A DNA stretch of 64,000 nt from Dactylis glomerata (lineage: Eukaryota; Streptophyta; Magnoliopsida; Poales; Poaceae): NCBI GenBank assembly GCA_007115705.1, contig QXEO01000236.1:434001-498000 (forward strand), written 5' to 3'. Position 1 is the first letter of the stretch; each line of letters opens with the position of its first letter. Position numbers and translations under genes: made by a program. Below are positions 46,557 to 56,589 of this stretch, in pieces. Below the pieces are notes generated by a model that worked only from the letters and a program-made list of their open reading frames with translations, had not been told where the DNA came from and did not search any database.

Positions 46557-46744
46557 TATTAGAGATATGTCACATTATGTGACATGGTTGCCAGAGATAT
46601 GTCACATTATGTGATATAACTCCCTGATCCTCTAAATCGTAGAGAGTCCTTAATGTTGTGATCTCCCATTTATAATTAGGATTGTAATTCTTGTATAAAT
46701 AGACATGCAATGGAAAGACCCAAAGTGTGGTCAATTCTCTCACA
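46557..46744 (+). repeat. 5' LTR of the Copia element
   Basis: 188 bp, starting tattagagat (3' LTR: tgttagagat) and ending ctctcaca. The U3 contains the palindrome ATGTCACAT-T-ATGTGACAT (46567-46585) and a second, slightly degraded copy at 46599-46615. The TATA-like tataaat lies near 46694. Confidence 0.93.
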
Positions 46745-46754
46745 TGGTATCAGC
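46745..46754 (+). other. Primer binding site (initiator tRNA-Met) of the Copia element
   Basis: TGGTATCAGC directly follows the LTR and matches the start of the TGGTATCAGAGC primer site used by most plant Copia elements. Confidence 0.8.
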
Positions 46755-46848
46755 CTAAACACATCCTGTCGCTTCCGCTCCTCCTCCTCCTCAACCCTAG
46801 CCGCCGCCCTACCCCTAGCCGGCCGCCGTCTCCTCTCTCTTCCCCACC

Positions 46849-47808
46849 ATGGCTACTCTTCCTGTGCAGCCATACTTCTTCCTCAACCACGCCGTCCCCT
46901 ACACCGCGTCTTCGTGCGGCGCTTCGCCTGGTATCGTCCTCTACATGACTCTTCCTCATGCCGGCCATGCCGCCCCCTACGGCGCGTCTTCGTACGGCGC
47001 CCCTCCTGGCGCCGCCGCGGCTGTTCACCACGCCGGCTATGCCGCCCCCTACGTGGCTCTTCTCCACGTCGGCTACGCTGCCTGCAACGCGTCTCCAACC
47101 CACGCTGGCCGTGCCACCCCCTACGGCGCATCTTCGTACTACGCTCCTCCTGGCGCCGCCACGGCGGTTCCCCACGCTGGCTACGCCGCCCCCTACGCGG
47201 CTCTTCTCCACGCTGGCTACACCGCCTGCAACGCGTCTCCTACCTATGCCAGCTACGTCGCCTCTAACGCGGATCTTCATCACGCCGGCCACACAGCCTT
47301 CTATGTTGCGCCACCGGTATCGGCGCAAACATGGGCTCCCTCACCCCCCACGGAGTGTGTCTTCGACAGCGGCGCCACCGCCCACCTCTCCAAGGACGCC
47401 GGTATCCTTCACTCTCTTTCTCTACACCCTGTTTATCGTCATGTCACTGTTGGAGATGGCTCCTCCGTTCCTGTCTCCTCCTCTGGTCATGCATCTCTTC
47501 CTTCTTTTTTATCTAACCGTCCTCTTCATCTTCACGATGTTCTTGTTACACCTCACATTATTAAAAATCTTGTCTCCGTTCGTCAGTTCACTACTGATAA
47601 TAATTGCTCCATCGATTTTGATCCTTTTGGTTTTTCTGTGAGGGATCTTTTTTCTCGGCGTGAACTTCTTCGCTGCAATAGTATGGGGGAGCTTTATTCT
47701 TTCCAGCACCCGACACCCCGTGCTCTCACCACAACCACCACCCCTCATGATATTTGGCATCGTCGCCTCGGTCACCCCGGTCATGATGCATATCATCGTC
47801 TTTCGTAG
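46849..47808 (+). pseudogene. Copia: Ala-rich repeat tract, protease and pre-integrase region
   Basis: The first 160 residues are an Ala/Pro/Tyr/His-rich tract containing two 48-residue tandem units (46957-47100 and 47101-47244) built on HAGYAAPY and ACNASPT. A gag with CCHC knuckle is absent; this tract occupies its place. The aspartic protease follows, with active site DSGATAHL (Asp codon at 47365) and the usual NLVSVRQF stretch. Next is the pre-integrase motif WHRRLGHPGH (about 47758-47787). The frame ends at a TAG (47806-47808). Coding continues downstream in the pol region. Confidence 0.85.
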
Positions 47809-47817
47809 CATATTTTT

Positions 47818-49220
47818 TTGCCTTCTCATAAACAAGTCTCTCATAGTAATCTTTGTCATGCATGTCAACTTGGACGTCATGTACGTTTGCCCTTTTCTTC
47901 TTCCACCACTAGAACCACTCGTCCTTTTGAGTTAATTCACTCCGATCTTTGGACATCTCCGGTCTTGAGTACTTCTGGCTTTAAATATTTCTTAGTCATT
48001 CCTGATGATTTTACTCATTTTTTGTGGACCATCCCTCTTCACCTAAAATCCGATGCCTACGCCGCGCTCGCTTCTTTTCGCGCATTCGCTCATACACAGT
48101 TTAATTTGCCTCTTGCATCCATACAGTGTGACAACAGTCGTGAGTTTGATAATGCCAAACTACACTCCCTCGCCGCCGCACATGGCATCCACATTCGCTT
48201 CTCGTGCCCATACACCTCCCAACAAAATGTTAAAGCTGAGCGTGTTATACATACAGTCAATGACATCATGTGTCCTCTGTTATTTCAGGCTAGTTTACCG
48301 CCTCGTTTTTGGGTCGAAGCTCTTCATCACGCCACTCACCTCCTTAATCGCATCCCCACTAAAACCATTAGCGCGCCCTCCCCATACTTCGCTCTTCATC
48401 ACATGCACCCCGACTAGTTGTCTCTTCGTGTTTTTGGTTGTCTTTGCTATCCCAACACCGCATCCACTATGTCTCACAAACTCGCACCCCAGTCTAGTGC
48501 CTGTGTTTTTCTTGGTTTTTCACCTTATCATAAGGGCTATCGCTGCATGGACCTTGCCACTCAGTGTGTCCTAATTTCTCGCCATGTTGTTTTTGACGAG
48601 TCTACTTTTCCCTTTTCCTCGCCGCAGCCTCCCTCTGCTGCCACTTATGAGTTTCTCGATGATGTTCCTCCTATCATCGTTCCTCCGGTTGCCCCGCACA
48701 CTCCTACGGTGCCACCCTCGCCAGCATCCTCTACGCCACACTCACCGGAGTCCTCCGCGCCACCCTCAGTGGCGCCCTTCGTGCCACCTTCACCGGCGCC
48801 CTCCGTGCCGCCCTCACCGGCACCCTCTACGCCGCCTTCGCCGGCGCCCTTGCCCATGCATCGCACGCGTAGCACCTCCGGCATACATGTCCCTCCCCGT
48901 GAGCGGCTTAACCTGCATGCTTCTGTCAACAGGTACTCTCCGGTTCCCTCCTCCGAACGTGCGGCGCTCAAGGATCCTAACTGGCTCGAGGCTATGACCG
49001 AGGAGTATCGTGCTCTCCTCGGCAATGACACTTGGGATCTCGTGCCTCCTCCTTGGAACGCCAACATCGTCTCTGGCAAGTGGGTTTTTTGCCACAAGAT
49101 GAAGCCCGATGGCTCCCTCGACCGCTACAAAGCACGCTGGGTGCTTCGCGGCTTCTCTCAGGAGCAAGGCATTGACTTCGACGAGACGTTCAGTCCGGTT
49201 TTCAAACCGGTCACGGTCCG
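47818..49220 (+). pseudogene. Copia integrase and start of reverse transcriptase
   Basis: Integrase core with HSDLWTSPV, a catalytic QCDNSREF stretch and a late Glu region (YTSQQNVKAERVIHTVND), then LRVFGCLCYPN and a Pro/Ser-rich linker. In-frame TAG at 48415-48417 interrupts it. Reverse transcriptase begins at DPNWLEAMTEEYRAL and reads through to VFKPVTVR near 49217, where the frame shifts. The remaining polymerase continues in another frame. Confidence 0.88.
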
Positions 49221-50440
49221 CGTCGCCTCTCCATCGCGCTCTCCCTTAAATGGGAGACTCGCCAGCTCGACATCAAGAACGCCTTCCTCCATGGCAAGCT
49301 CGCTGAGGTCGTCTACAGTCGCCAACCCACCGGCTTCGTCGACTCTACTCGCCCCGAGCATGTCTGTCGGCTGAACCGTTCTCTATACGGTCTCAAGCAG
49401 GCTCCTCGCGCGTGGTACCAGCGCTTCGTGACCTTCATCACCTCGCTCGGCTTCACGTGTTCACGCTCCAACACGTCCTTGTTCGTCCTTTAGTGCATGG
49501 AGGGTACAACTTTCCTCTTGCTGTACATCGACGACATCGTCCTCACCGCCTCTTCGACCCGGCTTCTCGACCGGATCACTGCCTCCCTCCGCTCCGAGTT
49601 TGCCATGATGGACATGGGCAGCCTCCACTACTTTCTCAGCATCGCGGTCACCCGCGACTCCTCCGGCATGCACCTCTCGCAGGCCAAGTACATGGTGGAG
49701 ATTCTGGACAACGCCGGCATGACTACCTGCAAGTCTGCCACGACACCGGTCGACACGTCGCCCAAGCTCTCTGCTTCCTCTGGCCCTCCCGTGGCCGACC
49801 CGACTGAGTACCGAAGTCTCGCCGGGGCTCTCCAGTACCTCACCTTCACGTGCCCTGACATCGCCTATGCCGTTCAACAGGTGTGTCTTCACATGCACGA
49901 CCTGCGCGAACAGCACTTGGTGGCCATTAAGCGCATCCTGCGCTACGTCAAGGGCACACTGTCTCATGGACTCCAGCTCCATTCGTCTTCACCGGCTTCC
50001 ATGGTCACCTACACCGACGCCGACTGGTCCGGCTGCCCCAACACTCGATGTTCCACGTCGGGTTTCTGCGTCTACCTTGGTGACAACCTTGTCTCATGGT
50101 CTTCAAAGTGGCAACACACGGTCTCTCATTCCAGCGCTGAGGCTGAGTACCGTGCTGTGGCCAACGCCGTTGCCGAGGCTACTTGGATTCGCCAACTCTT
50201 CCACGAGCTTCATCGACCATCTCCTCCAGCTACGGTTGTGTTCTGCGACAATGTTAGCGTCGTCTACATGTCTATGAACCCCGTCCAGCACCAGCGCACC
50301 AAGCACATCGAGATCGATCTTCACTTCGTTTGCGATCATGTTCCCATGGGCCAGGTTCGCGTGTTGCATGTTCCCTCGTCTTGACAGTTCGCCGACATCT
50401 TGACGATGGGTCTCCCATCACCGTAGTTTCTGGATTTTTG
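49221..50440 (+). pseudogene. Copia reverse transcriptase and RNase H
   Basis: After the frameshift the polymerase resumes with RQLDIKNAFLHG and SLYGLKQAPRAWYQR. A TAG at 49493-49495 follows, then the catalytic box LLYIDDIVLTA (about 49520-49550). RNase H is recognised by DADWSGCPNTR, SWSSKWQHTVSHSSAEAEY and a KHIEIDLHFV block. It ends with a TGA at 50382-50384, after which homologous residues (FADILT) continue, so this stop is also premature. At least five lesions across the pol region rule out activity. Confidence 0.9.
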
Positions 50441-50487
50441 GTCCAGTCTCAACGTCCGCTCTCCTCCCGTTGTGACTGCGGGGGGAG

Positions 50488-50675
50488 TGTTAGAGATATG
50501 TCATATTATGTGACATGATTGCCAGAGATATGTCATATTATGTGACATAACTCCCTGATCCTCTAAATCGTGGAGAGTCCTTAATGTTGTGATCTCCCAT
50601 TTATGATTAGGATTGTAATTCTTATATAAATACACATGCAATGGAAAGGCCTAAAGTGTGGTCAATTCTCTCACA
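50488..50675 (+). repeat. 3' LTR of the Copia element
   Basis: Starts tgttagagat after the polypurine tract gcggggggag (50478-50487), ends ctctcaca, then TTAGC. Same length as the 5' LTR. Confidence 0.95.
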
Positions 50676-50680
50676 TTAGC

Positions 50681-52067
50681 AACCTCACATGGATTGCGTT
50701 CACTTTAACTCACAATCAGGGAGTCTTCATGCTCTTCAAATTCACACGGATTGACGACCTCCCAGGTCAGGCCTTCGTTCCAGTTAGAGTTATGGAACCT
50801 GCATGGGGTACATATTCGAAAACAGAAATGACCTTACACTTCCAGTGTGCATAACACTTAGGTCTACACGCATCAATTACCTCCCAGGTCGCGTAAGCAG
50901 CTTACAGTTCAGAGGACAACCAATTCAGCTCAGATTCGGTTCTTAGATCACATCAGACATCGAGGTAAGGCCTCATCCCTACTCACGTCATATAGGAACA
51001 TGGACCTACTCACGTCACATTTTCATCATCTAAGTGAAGACCTCATCCCCGTGGTGACCTACTTACGTCATCGAGGCTCAACATGTGACCTCGCTAGGTC
51101 AAGGCCAACTCACAACCTCCTAGGTTAGACTCTCATCATGCATCAAGGAGATCATCCTCCAGCACAGATCTATCTAGGATACTATCATACTAAGGTAACC
51201 ACTTCATAGTTTTCCTCACCTAACATCTACCGATATCATCAACATCCGTACAAAGAAGTTAATTAAGGTCGCCATAGTCACAAGTGTTGCAAGATCTAGT
51301 AGGCTGGTCATTGAAACATTGAGAACCTACTGCCATGAGCCGATAAGAAGCCATGGAATCAACCGTCCGGGTCTTGGGTTCTCCACGACCTATCATTCAA
51401 GTCGCAACCTTCAAAGACCTATTATCCGGATTACTGGCGCCATCAAGGCCTACCATCCATGTCAATGAAATCATTAAAGGTACAAATAGAGGGCTTGTCG
51501 GATATAAGTGGAACCTGACCGTATCCTCTGTGGAACACATAATTGCACCCCTTCTTAGCCCACGACGCCCATGATGATCACAATGTGAAGGCCTGCATCT
51601 AGAAGCTCCTACACCCAGTGGCGGAGCGTAACGACAAATCAAGGGGGGGCTATTTCATGTTCAAACTGCAGATTTTTTTAACAGAATAAGCATAGGAAAC
51701 GACATTACATCAGGGTTCGACGCGTAGTAGACGTGCTGACACTGATTTTTTTCCTGAGGTGAGCTGATACTGCTTAAGGTCTTTGAGCCTTTTGGTTTCT
51801 TGCGTCAAGCAAATCAAGTTCAGAAGCCCATGCTTCAAGGCCCACGCAGTGCTTCTACGACCGTGGGCCTCATAACCAGCGATGAGGAGCTGATTCTGCA
51901 GGTTATTAGCGATGTCACTTGATAATCTAGCTAGCAATTACGTGAAGGTACGGTGTTTGGCCAAAGCTATCGCCCAGTTTCACCTCCACTACGCTCCGCT
52001 AGTGCTTACACCAAGACTTCATGGAGGCTTCCTCAACCAGACATACATCAAAGGGATACTATATGTA
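50681..52067. other. Unassigned sequence with recurring cctcccaggtc motifs
   Basis: No supported gene. Variants of the short palindrome ACCTCCCAGGT occur near 50757, 50879 and 51114 among other cctc/aggtc phrases, suggesting an eroded repeat. Near 51613 the phrase agtggcggagcgtaac resembles the ends of some grass hAT-like elements, but no partner end was found. This sequence was the target of the Copia insertion. Confidence 0.35.
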
Positions 52068-52075
52068 CTATATGG

Positions 52076-52650
52076 TAGGAGTGAAAACGGAGCGGATACG
52101 GACGGATAGTAGTGAAACCGTATTCGTTACCATATTTTTTTCGAATTCGGAATCAGAGCGGATAGTGTGCGGATACGAATACAGAATCAGAGTCTATCGG
52201 AAACAAATACGGACCGAATATGGAGCGAATACGGTTCGGTTGCGGATAAATATTTTGTCGGATCTCTCGTTGATAATAAAGTAAAATTAGCTTGTAAATT
52301 TTTCTACATACATAAATATATATTCATATAAAACTAGCTTGTGCCTTGCATGGTGGTGTTTGTGTACCATAAGAAAAAATGTATAACTCTCTTTTATCTT
52401 CTCTCCCAGTCAGTACTCAACAACTCATTGCCGGATATTTTGTCGAATATTATCCGGATATAACCGTGAAATATGATATATCTTCGGATACGGTCGGATA
52501 TTAGTGAAACCATATCCTTTTCCATATTTGTTAATCACTAGCCGTATCCGTGACCGTATCCGGCAACTATCCGACCCAATCCGTTTTTGAGTTCCGTAAG
52601 CGTCCGGTCGGTCGGTCGGTCGGAAATAATCCGTTCCGTTTTCACCCCTA
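52076..52650. mobile_element. hAT-type MITE with 8-bp target duplication
   Basis: A 575-bp element starts TAGGAGTGAAAACGGAGCGG and ends in the complement CCGTTTTCACCCCTA. It is flanked by a perfect 8-bp duplication CTATATGG at 52068-52075 and 52651-52658, the hAT signature. The subterminal regions are full of cggatacgg/ccgtatccg repeats in both orientations. There is no coding sequence. A short GGTC repeat lies at 52603-52622. Confidence 0.93.
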
Positions 52651-52738
52651 CTATATGGTCAACATGACATTTAAGACTCCAAAGACCTAGCGTCAACATA
52701 GAGACCTATCACAGACGCCTATATATATATGCGGATTT

Positions 52739-54178
52739 GCTACCCGGGGTGGTATGTAGCTATGCATATGTCTACCACCGTTGGATCCAGCCATCTCAAA
52801 CGGTTGATTAACGGCAACTTCACGGTCGCTAGAGCTGGTGCGTGCGGCAACGGTTGACATAATAAAAGGACTTGTCCCACAGAAGTAGCTCCTTCTAGCA
52901 TGAGCATGTAACAATTGTACCTCACCGATCTTTTGAAAGTTCTCCTTAGTTGCTCCCTAATTTTTTTTTATCAAGCCCATGCAATCTTTTTTATTATATC
53001 ATCTTCACGCACAAATGACACGAAAAAGTTTTGTTAACTATCTTGTACTGAGAAGCAGGCTCGTAATTTTGTGTTTTACCAGCAACCTACAAAATTAACA
53101 AATCACGAAAAAAACACCCCATGATTTCTACAAAAAAAAAATTGGATGAAAATGGATCTGGTTGAAAATATTAGAAGATACATAACATAAATTTCCCATC
53201 ATAAATCTTTACCCATTATTTGAATAACATAGGATCTGGATTGAGAGCACACCCTGCACAATAAAATCACAGCGGGCGGTGCGGCAAAAAATACAATAAA
53301 AAACTTACTTAGTACCATTTATTTGAATGTACATGGGATTCTGGTCGGGAATCTACAGAGGACAGTCCATAGTATATTCAGATCACAGAGTTCCTAGTTA
53401 AGCACAATTGCAGATCCTTTAGACCCAAACTCGTAACATTTGGGTCACTAAATTCCCACCTAAATCGCACAGACTCTACACGGAGCGAGAGAGGAGAAAA
53501 AGGGGGCGCACTATTGTAAAAAAAATTAAACTTGGATCTGGATCGGGAACACAGGAAAATCCAAATCGAAAAAGGAAGCAAATCCAGATCGAGAAAAACA
53601 AAGGCGGACGAACTCGCGCGTGACTCCGCCCAGTCTCTCCTTCCTCCCGGCGCCGGCTGCTGGAGCTCCCTGGTCGCCCGGGACGGCCGCATCCTCTTCT
53701 CACCTCCGCCCCGGACTGTGACCCGTACAACCACCACCCGGTTCACCTCTGGCCGCCAGTGTGCTCAGGCTTGCGCCAGCATGCGGAGGAGGCTGGAGTC
53801 CTGAGCGGCGCGTGCGAGGAGGCTCGAGTCCCTAACGCCGGTGGCCGGGGAGTCGCCGGATGCGGATGGGCGGCCGGTGTTGGCTCTGGCTATGAGCGAT
53901 GTGAGGTTGAAGACGGGGCACGATGGTTGATTTCTTTGCTCGTGCGGACTGGCGGCGTGACTACAAAGTGGTGCGGAGTGGCCGGCCGTTGCGGGCTCGG
54001 TGGTGGCTGGTTGCTGCGGAGCTGGGTTGCTGGAGCGGGGAAAGGTGGGGAACGTGCGGGAGGAAAGAAAAATGGGTACTCAGACTGTTAACGGCCGTTA
54101 ATTCGATCTGCGGTGGAAAATGACCTATAGGACGAATCAATGGTTGGATGCCTATGCATAGGTACCACCCTGGGTAGC
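52739..54178. mobile_element. 1.44 kb terminal-inverted-repeat element with GC-rich interior
   Basis: The left end gctacccggggtggtatg (52739-52756) with ctatgcatatg after it matches the complement of the right end, gctaccctgggtggtacc by pairing (54161-54178), preceded by cctatgcatagg. Inverted repeats extend roughly 35-45 bp with mismatches. The interior changes from AT-rich to strongly GC-rich at 53600-54050, as if host gene sequence was captured; its frames have no recognised domain. I could not find a clear target duplication, so superfamily (Mutator-like is possible) is unresolved. Confidence 0.55.
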
Positions 54179-54190
54179 CCACTATTTTGC

Positions 54191-54466
54191 TTTTAGCATA
54201 TACTAGGTTTATGCTGGGTAATTGATCACTGTACGTTACATACATACAAGCTGATTCCACTGGACCATAAACTACTATTATCTCTTAGAATAGGATATGT
54301 TTTGAAAACATATACGCACATTATGATCAGCGTATTCTCTACACCTAAATACATAACAAAAATTTATGTTTAAGTGCATCTTGAGTATTCTTAAATACAA
54401 TGTCTAAATTATGAATCAGAAAAGGATCTCTTTTCGATAAGGAGTATATATTAATATCAAAAATAT
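54191..54466. repeat. Direct repeat A, copy 1
   Basis: Matches 56298-56589 nearly base for base, starting ttttagcatatactagg. It ends within the 3' tail of the retroposon found complete at 56538-57910 (aggagtatatattaatatc). Here the tail is followed by a 21-bp tandem repeat (atattaatatcaaaa twice) and then the Gypsy integrase relic. Confidence 0.85.
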
Positions 54467-54489
54467 ATTAATATCAAAAATATATCTCC

Positions 54490-55168
54490 GACTTAGGGTT
54501 TCCACGTTCTTCTTTTTAAGTCTGCATAACTCTTCTGTCGATTCTGAGCAATCTTTAATCTGTCTCGGATGATATCAATTATTTTTATAAAGTTTGGCTC
54601 GAACTCTTTGTTGCTTTTATCCTCGAACCAACAAATGGGTGATATACACTTTCTTCCGTAAAGTGCTTCAAATGGTGCCATCTTAATACTACTCTAATAG
54701 CTATTGTTGTATGAAAATTCTGCTAAGGGTAGATGTTCATGCCATAATCCTCCAAAATCTAAAGCACATGCTTTGAGCATATCTTCAAGAATTTGGTTTG
54801 TTCTTTAAATTTGTCCTTTAGTTTGTGGATGGTACGCAGTACTAAAGTCTAGTTTGGTTCGTAGAGCCTTTTGAAGTTGTTTCCAAAAATGCTGAGGTGA
54901 ACACTGAACCTTGATCTGATACTATTTTCTTGGGTATCCCATGCTTACTAACAACTTCGTTGACATAGATCTCTGCGAGTTTCTCACAACTATCTTTCTG
55001 ATTTACTGCTAATAAGAAATGAGCACTTTTCGTAAATATGTCCACTATTACCCAGATCATATCTTTTTGATTCTTAGTCATGGGTAAGCCGGTAACAAAA
55101 TTCATTCCTATTTCTTCCCACTTCCATTTGGGAATAGGCAAAGGTTGTAATTTTCCAGCAGGACTCTG
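54490..55168 (-). pseudogene. Gypsy integrase relic
   Basis: The minus-strand fragment starts at PIPKWKWEEIGMNFVTGLP, continues with the DIFTKSAHFL and HGIPKKIVSDQGSVFTSAF stretch containing the second catalytic Asp, then a frameshifted region. It ends with MAPFEALYGRKCISPI and a Lys-rich C-terminal part. The pattern is that of chromovirus-like Gypsy integrases with upstream linker. No LTR, primer site or other domain is attached on either side. Confidence 0.85.
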
Positions 55169-55182
55169 ATGTTCACGTCGTC

Positions 55183-55394
55183 AACCTTTAGCACCGGTTC
55201 GTAATATAAACTGGTGCTAAAGGTCCTCCGGCGAGAGCGCGTGTGGGAGGCCACGTGAAGACCCTTTAACACCGGTTCATAACATAACCGGTGCTAAAGA
55301 TGAAATCCTTTAGTCCCGAAGACGTTGCATCGGTTGCGAAAGCGATGCAAATGACAGTTAGCAACCGGTGCTAATGTCCTATTTTCCACTAGTG
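55183..55394 (+). mobile_element. CACTA element terminal fragment
   Basis: Ends in ttttccactagtg (55382-55394), the complement of CACTAGTGGAAAA, preceded by ACCGGTGCTAA-type subterminal repeats in both orientations. This end is of the same type as the 5' end at 60563. The other end and all coding sequence are missing; on its left it abuts the integrase relic. Confidence 0.8.
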
Positions 55395-56297
55395 TGAGTC
55401 GCCTCTTACCATAATCGCATGTCAGTGTATTCCTTTTTTTTTTTGAAAAGGTGAAGTCCGGTCTCTTCATCGATGCGTATAGCCATTAGTGGACTCACTA
55501 TACACGACGTATTAAATTAATACACTAGGCAATGCAGTTAAAAGTTTCAACTCATGGAAATGACATATTGAGAACATGAGACCATTTGGTTTTCATAAAA
55601 GTTCAAGTTGATGGAAGGAGCTAACCTGTATATTTCAACACGGCACTCGCGAGGGTGACTACCCTTCATCCCGTGGTGAATCGACGAGGATTAGAACTGG
55701 CTAGTCATCGAGCTCATTCCCTTGCTTCGCCAGACCCCAGTATCCACATCACCTCTTGAATCTCTAACAGCCGCCTCCCTGTCCTAACATTCGTATGTGA
55801 CCAAAGGCCATCCAAAGAACCTCGACGAGCATACTCTGGCATGCGTGATACTGATAAAACACTTGAACTACTGTTTCTAGGCGCACTCTCTATATTCCGA
55901 GCCTCCATGGATCTACAAATGCTAGAGACCAGCTCAAGAACTGTATACAAATAATCCATGATGCCTCTCGAGCCTAAAGATTTGATAGCAGGCAATGCAA
56001 CTACCGTATACTATGTGTGCATGTTATCCCGTTCCCGCCACTCACACCACTGAGTTGGTCCCTTTGCAAATGCATCTTGTGCAATTTCACTAGTCTCCCA
56101 GCGCTCCACTTTTATAACTATCAGCAGCCGTATCCCATACATAAACAACAAACTACTACTACTAGTGGCCCCGACTTTCCATCTACCTGAATATATAGTT
56201 TCTGACAAAAACAATTAGATGAAAATCGGAGACGGTCTGCATAAGTTCATTTTGTACCACCTTACCTGTTGCACAGAACATCGATGTTTTGGATTTA
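55395..56297. other. Unassigned segment with T-run and unidentified frames
   Basis: A run of T at 55434-55445 could be the poly(A) tail of a minus-strand retroposed sequence. Minus-strand frames 55995-55714 and 56214-56011 are continuous-looking and Ser/Arg-rich (SVLSVSRMPEYARRGSLDG) but match no domain I know. They may be a captured host gene fragment. No promoter or splice pattern was resolved. Confidence 0.35.
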
Positions 56298-56589
56298 TTT
56301 TAGCATATACTAGGTTTATGCTGGGTAATTGATCACTGTACGTTACATACATACAAGCTGATTCCACTGGACCATAAACTAATATTATCTCTTAGAATAG
56401 GATATGTTTTGGAAAAGATATACGCACATTATGATCAGTGTATTCCCTACACCTAAATACATGACAAAATCTTATGTTTAAGTACATCTTGAGTATTCTT
56501 AAATACAATATCCAAATTATGAATTAGAGAAGGATCTTTTTTCGAGGATCTTTTTTCAATAAGAAGTATATATTAATATCGAGAATATA
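56298..56589. repeat. Direct repeat A, copy 2
   Basis: Second copy of the 290-bp segment at 54191-54466. It includes the left target duplication ATTAGAGAAGGATCT and the first 50 bases (3' tail) of the complete retroposon. Confidence 0.85.

Larger units (their letters stand above)
46557..50675 (+). mobile_element. Complete but inactivated Copia retrotransposon (4.1 kb)
   Basis: LTRs of 188 bp (46557-46744 and 50488-50675) are flanked by a perfect TTAGC target duplication (46552-46556, 50676-50680). An initiator-Met primer site begins at 46745. Domain order protease, integrase, reverse transcriptase, RNase H is Copia type. The LTRs differ at 11 of 188 positions by eye, including TG to TA at the very first dinucleotide of the 5' LTR, so the insertion is older than Q. 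The frame has several stops and a frameshift, and a normal gag is missing. Confidence 0.95.

Noticed and set aside
46750..47328. Minus-strand 192-codon Arg/Val/Gly-rich frame over the Copia repeat tract
   Set aside because: Shadow of the Ala/Tyr/His-rich tandem repeats on the coding strand.
55714..56214. Possible receptor-kinase-like fragment
   Set aside because: The Ser/Arg-rich residues loosely resemble kinase C-terminal tails, but no kinase motif is present. Left as unidentified.
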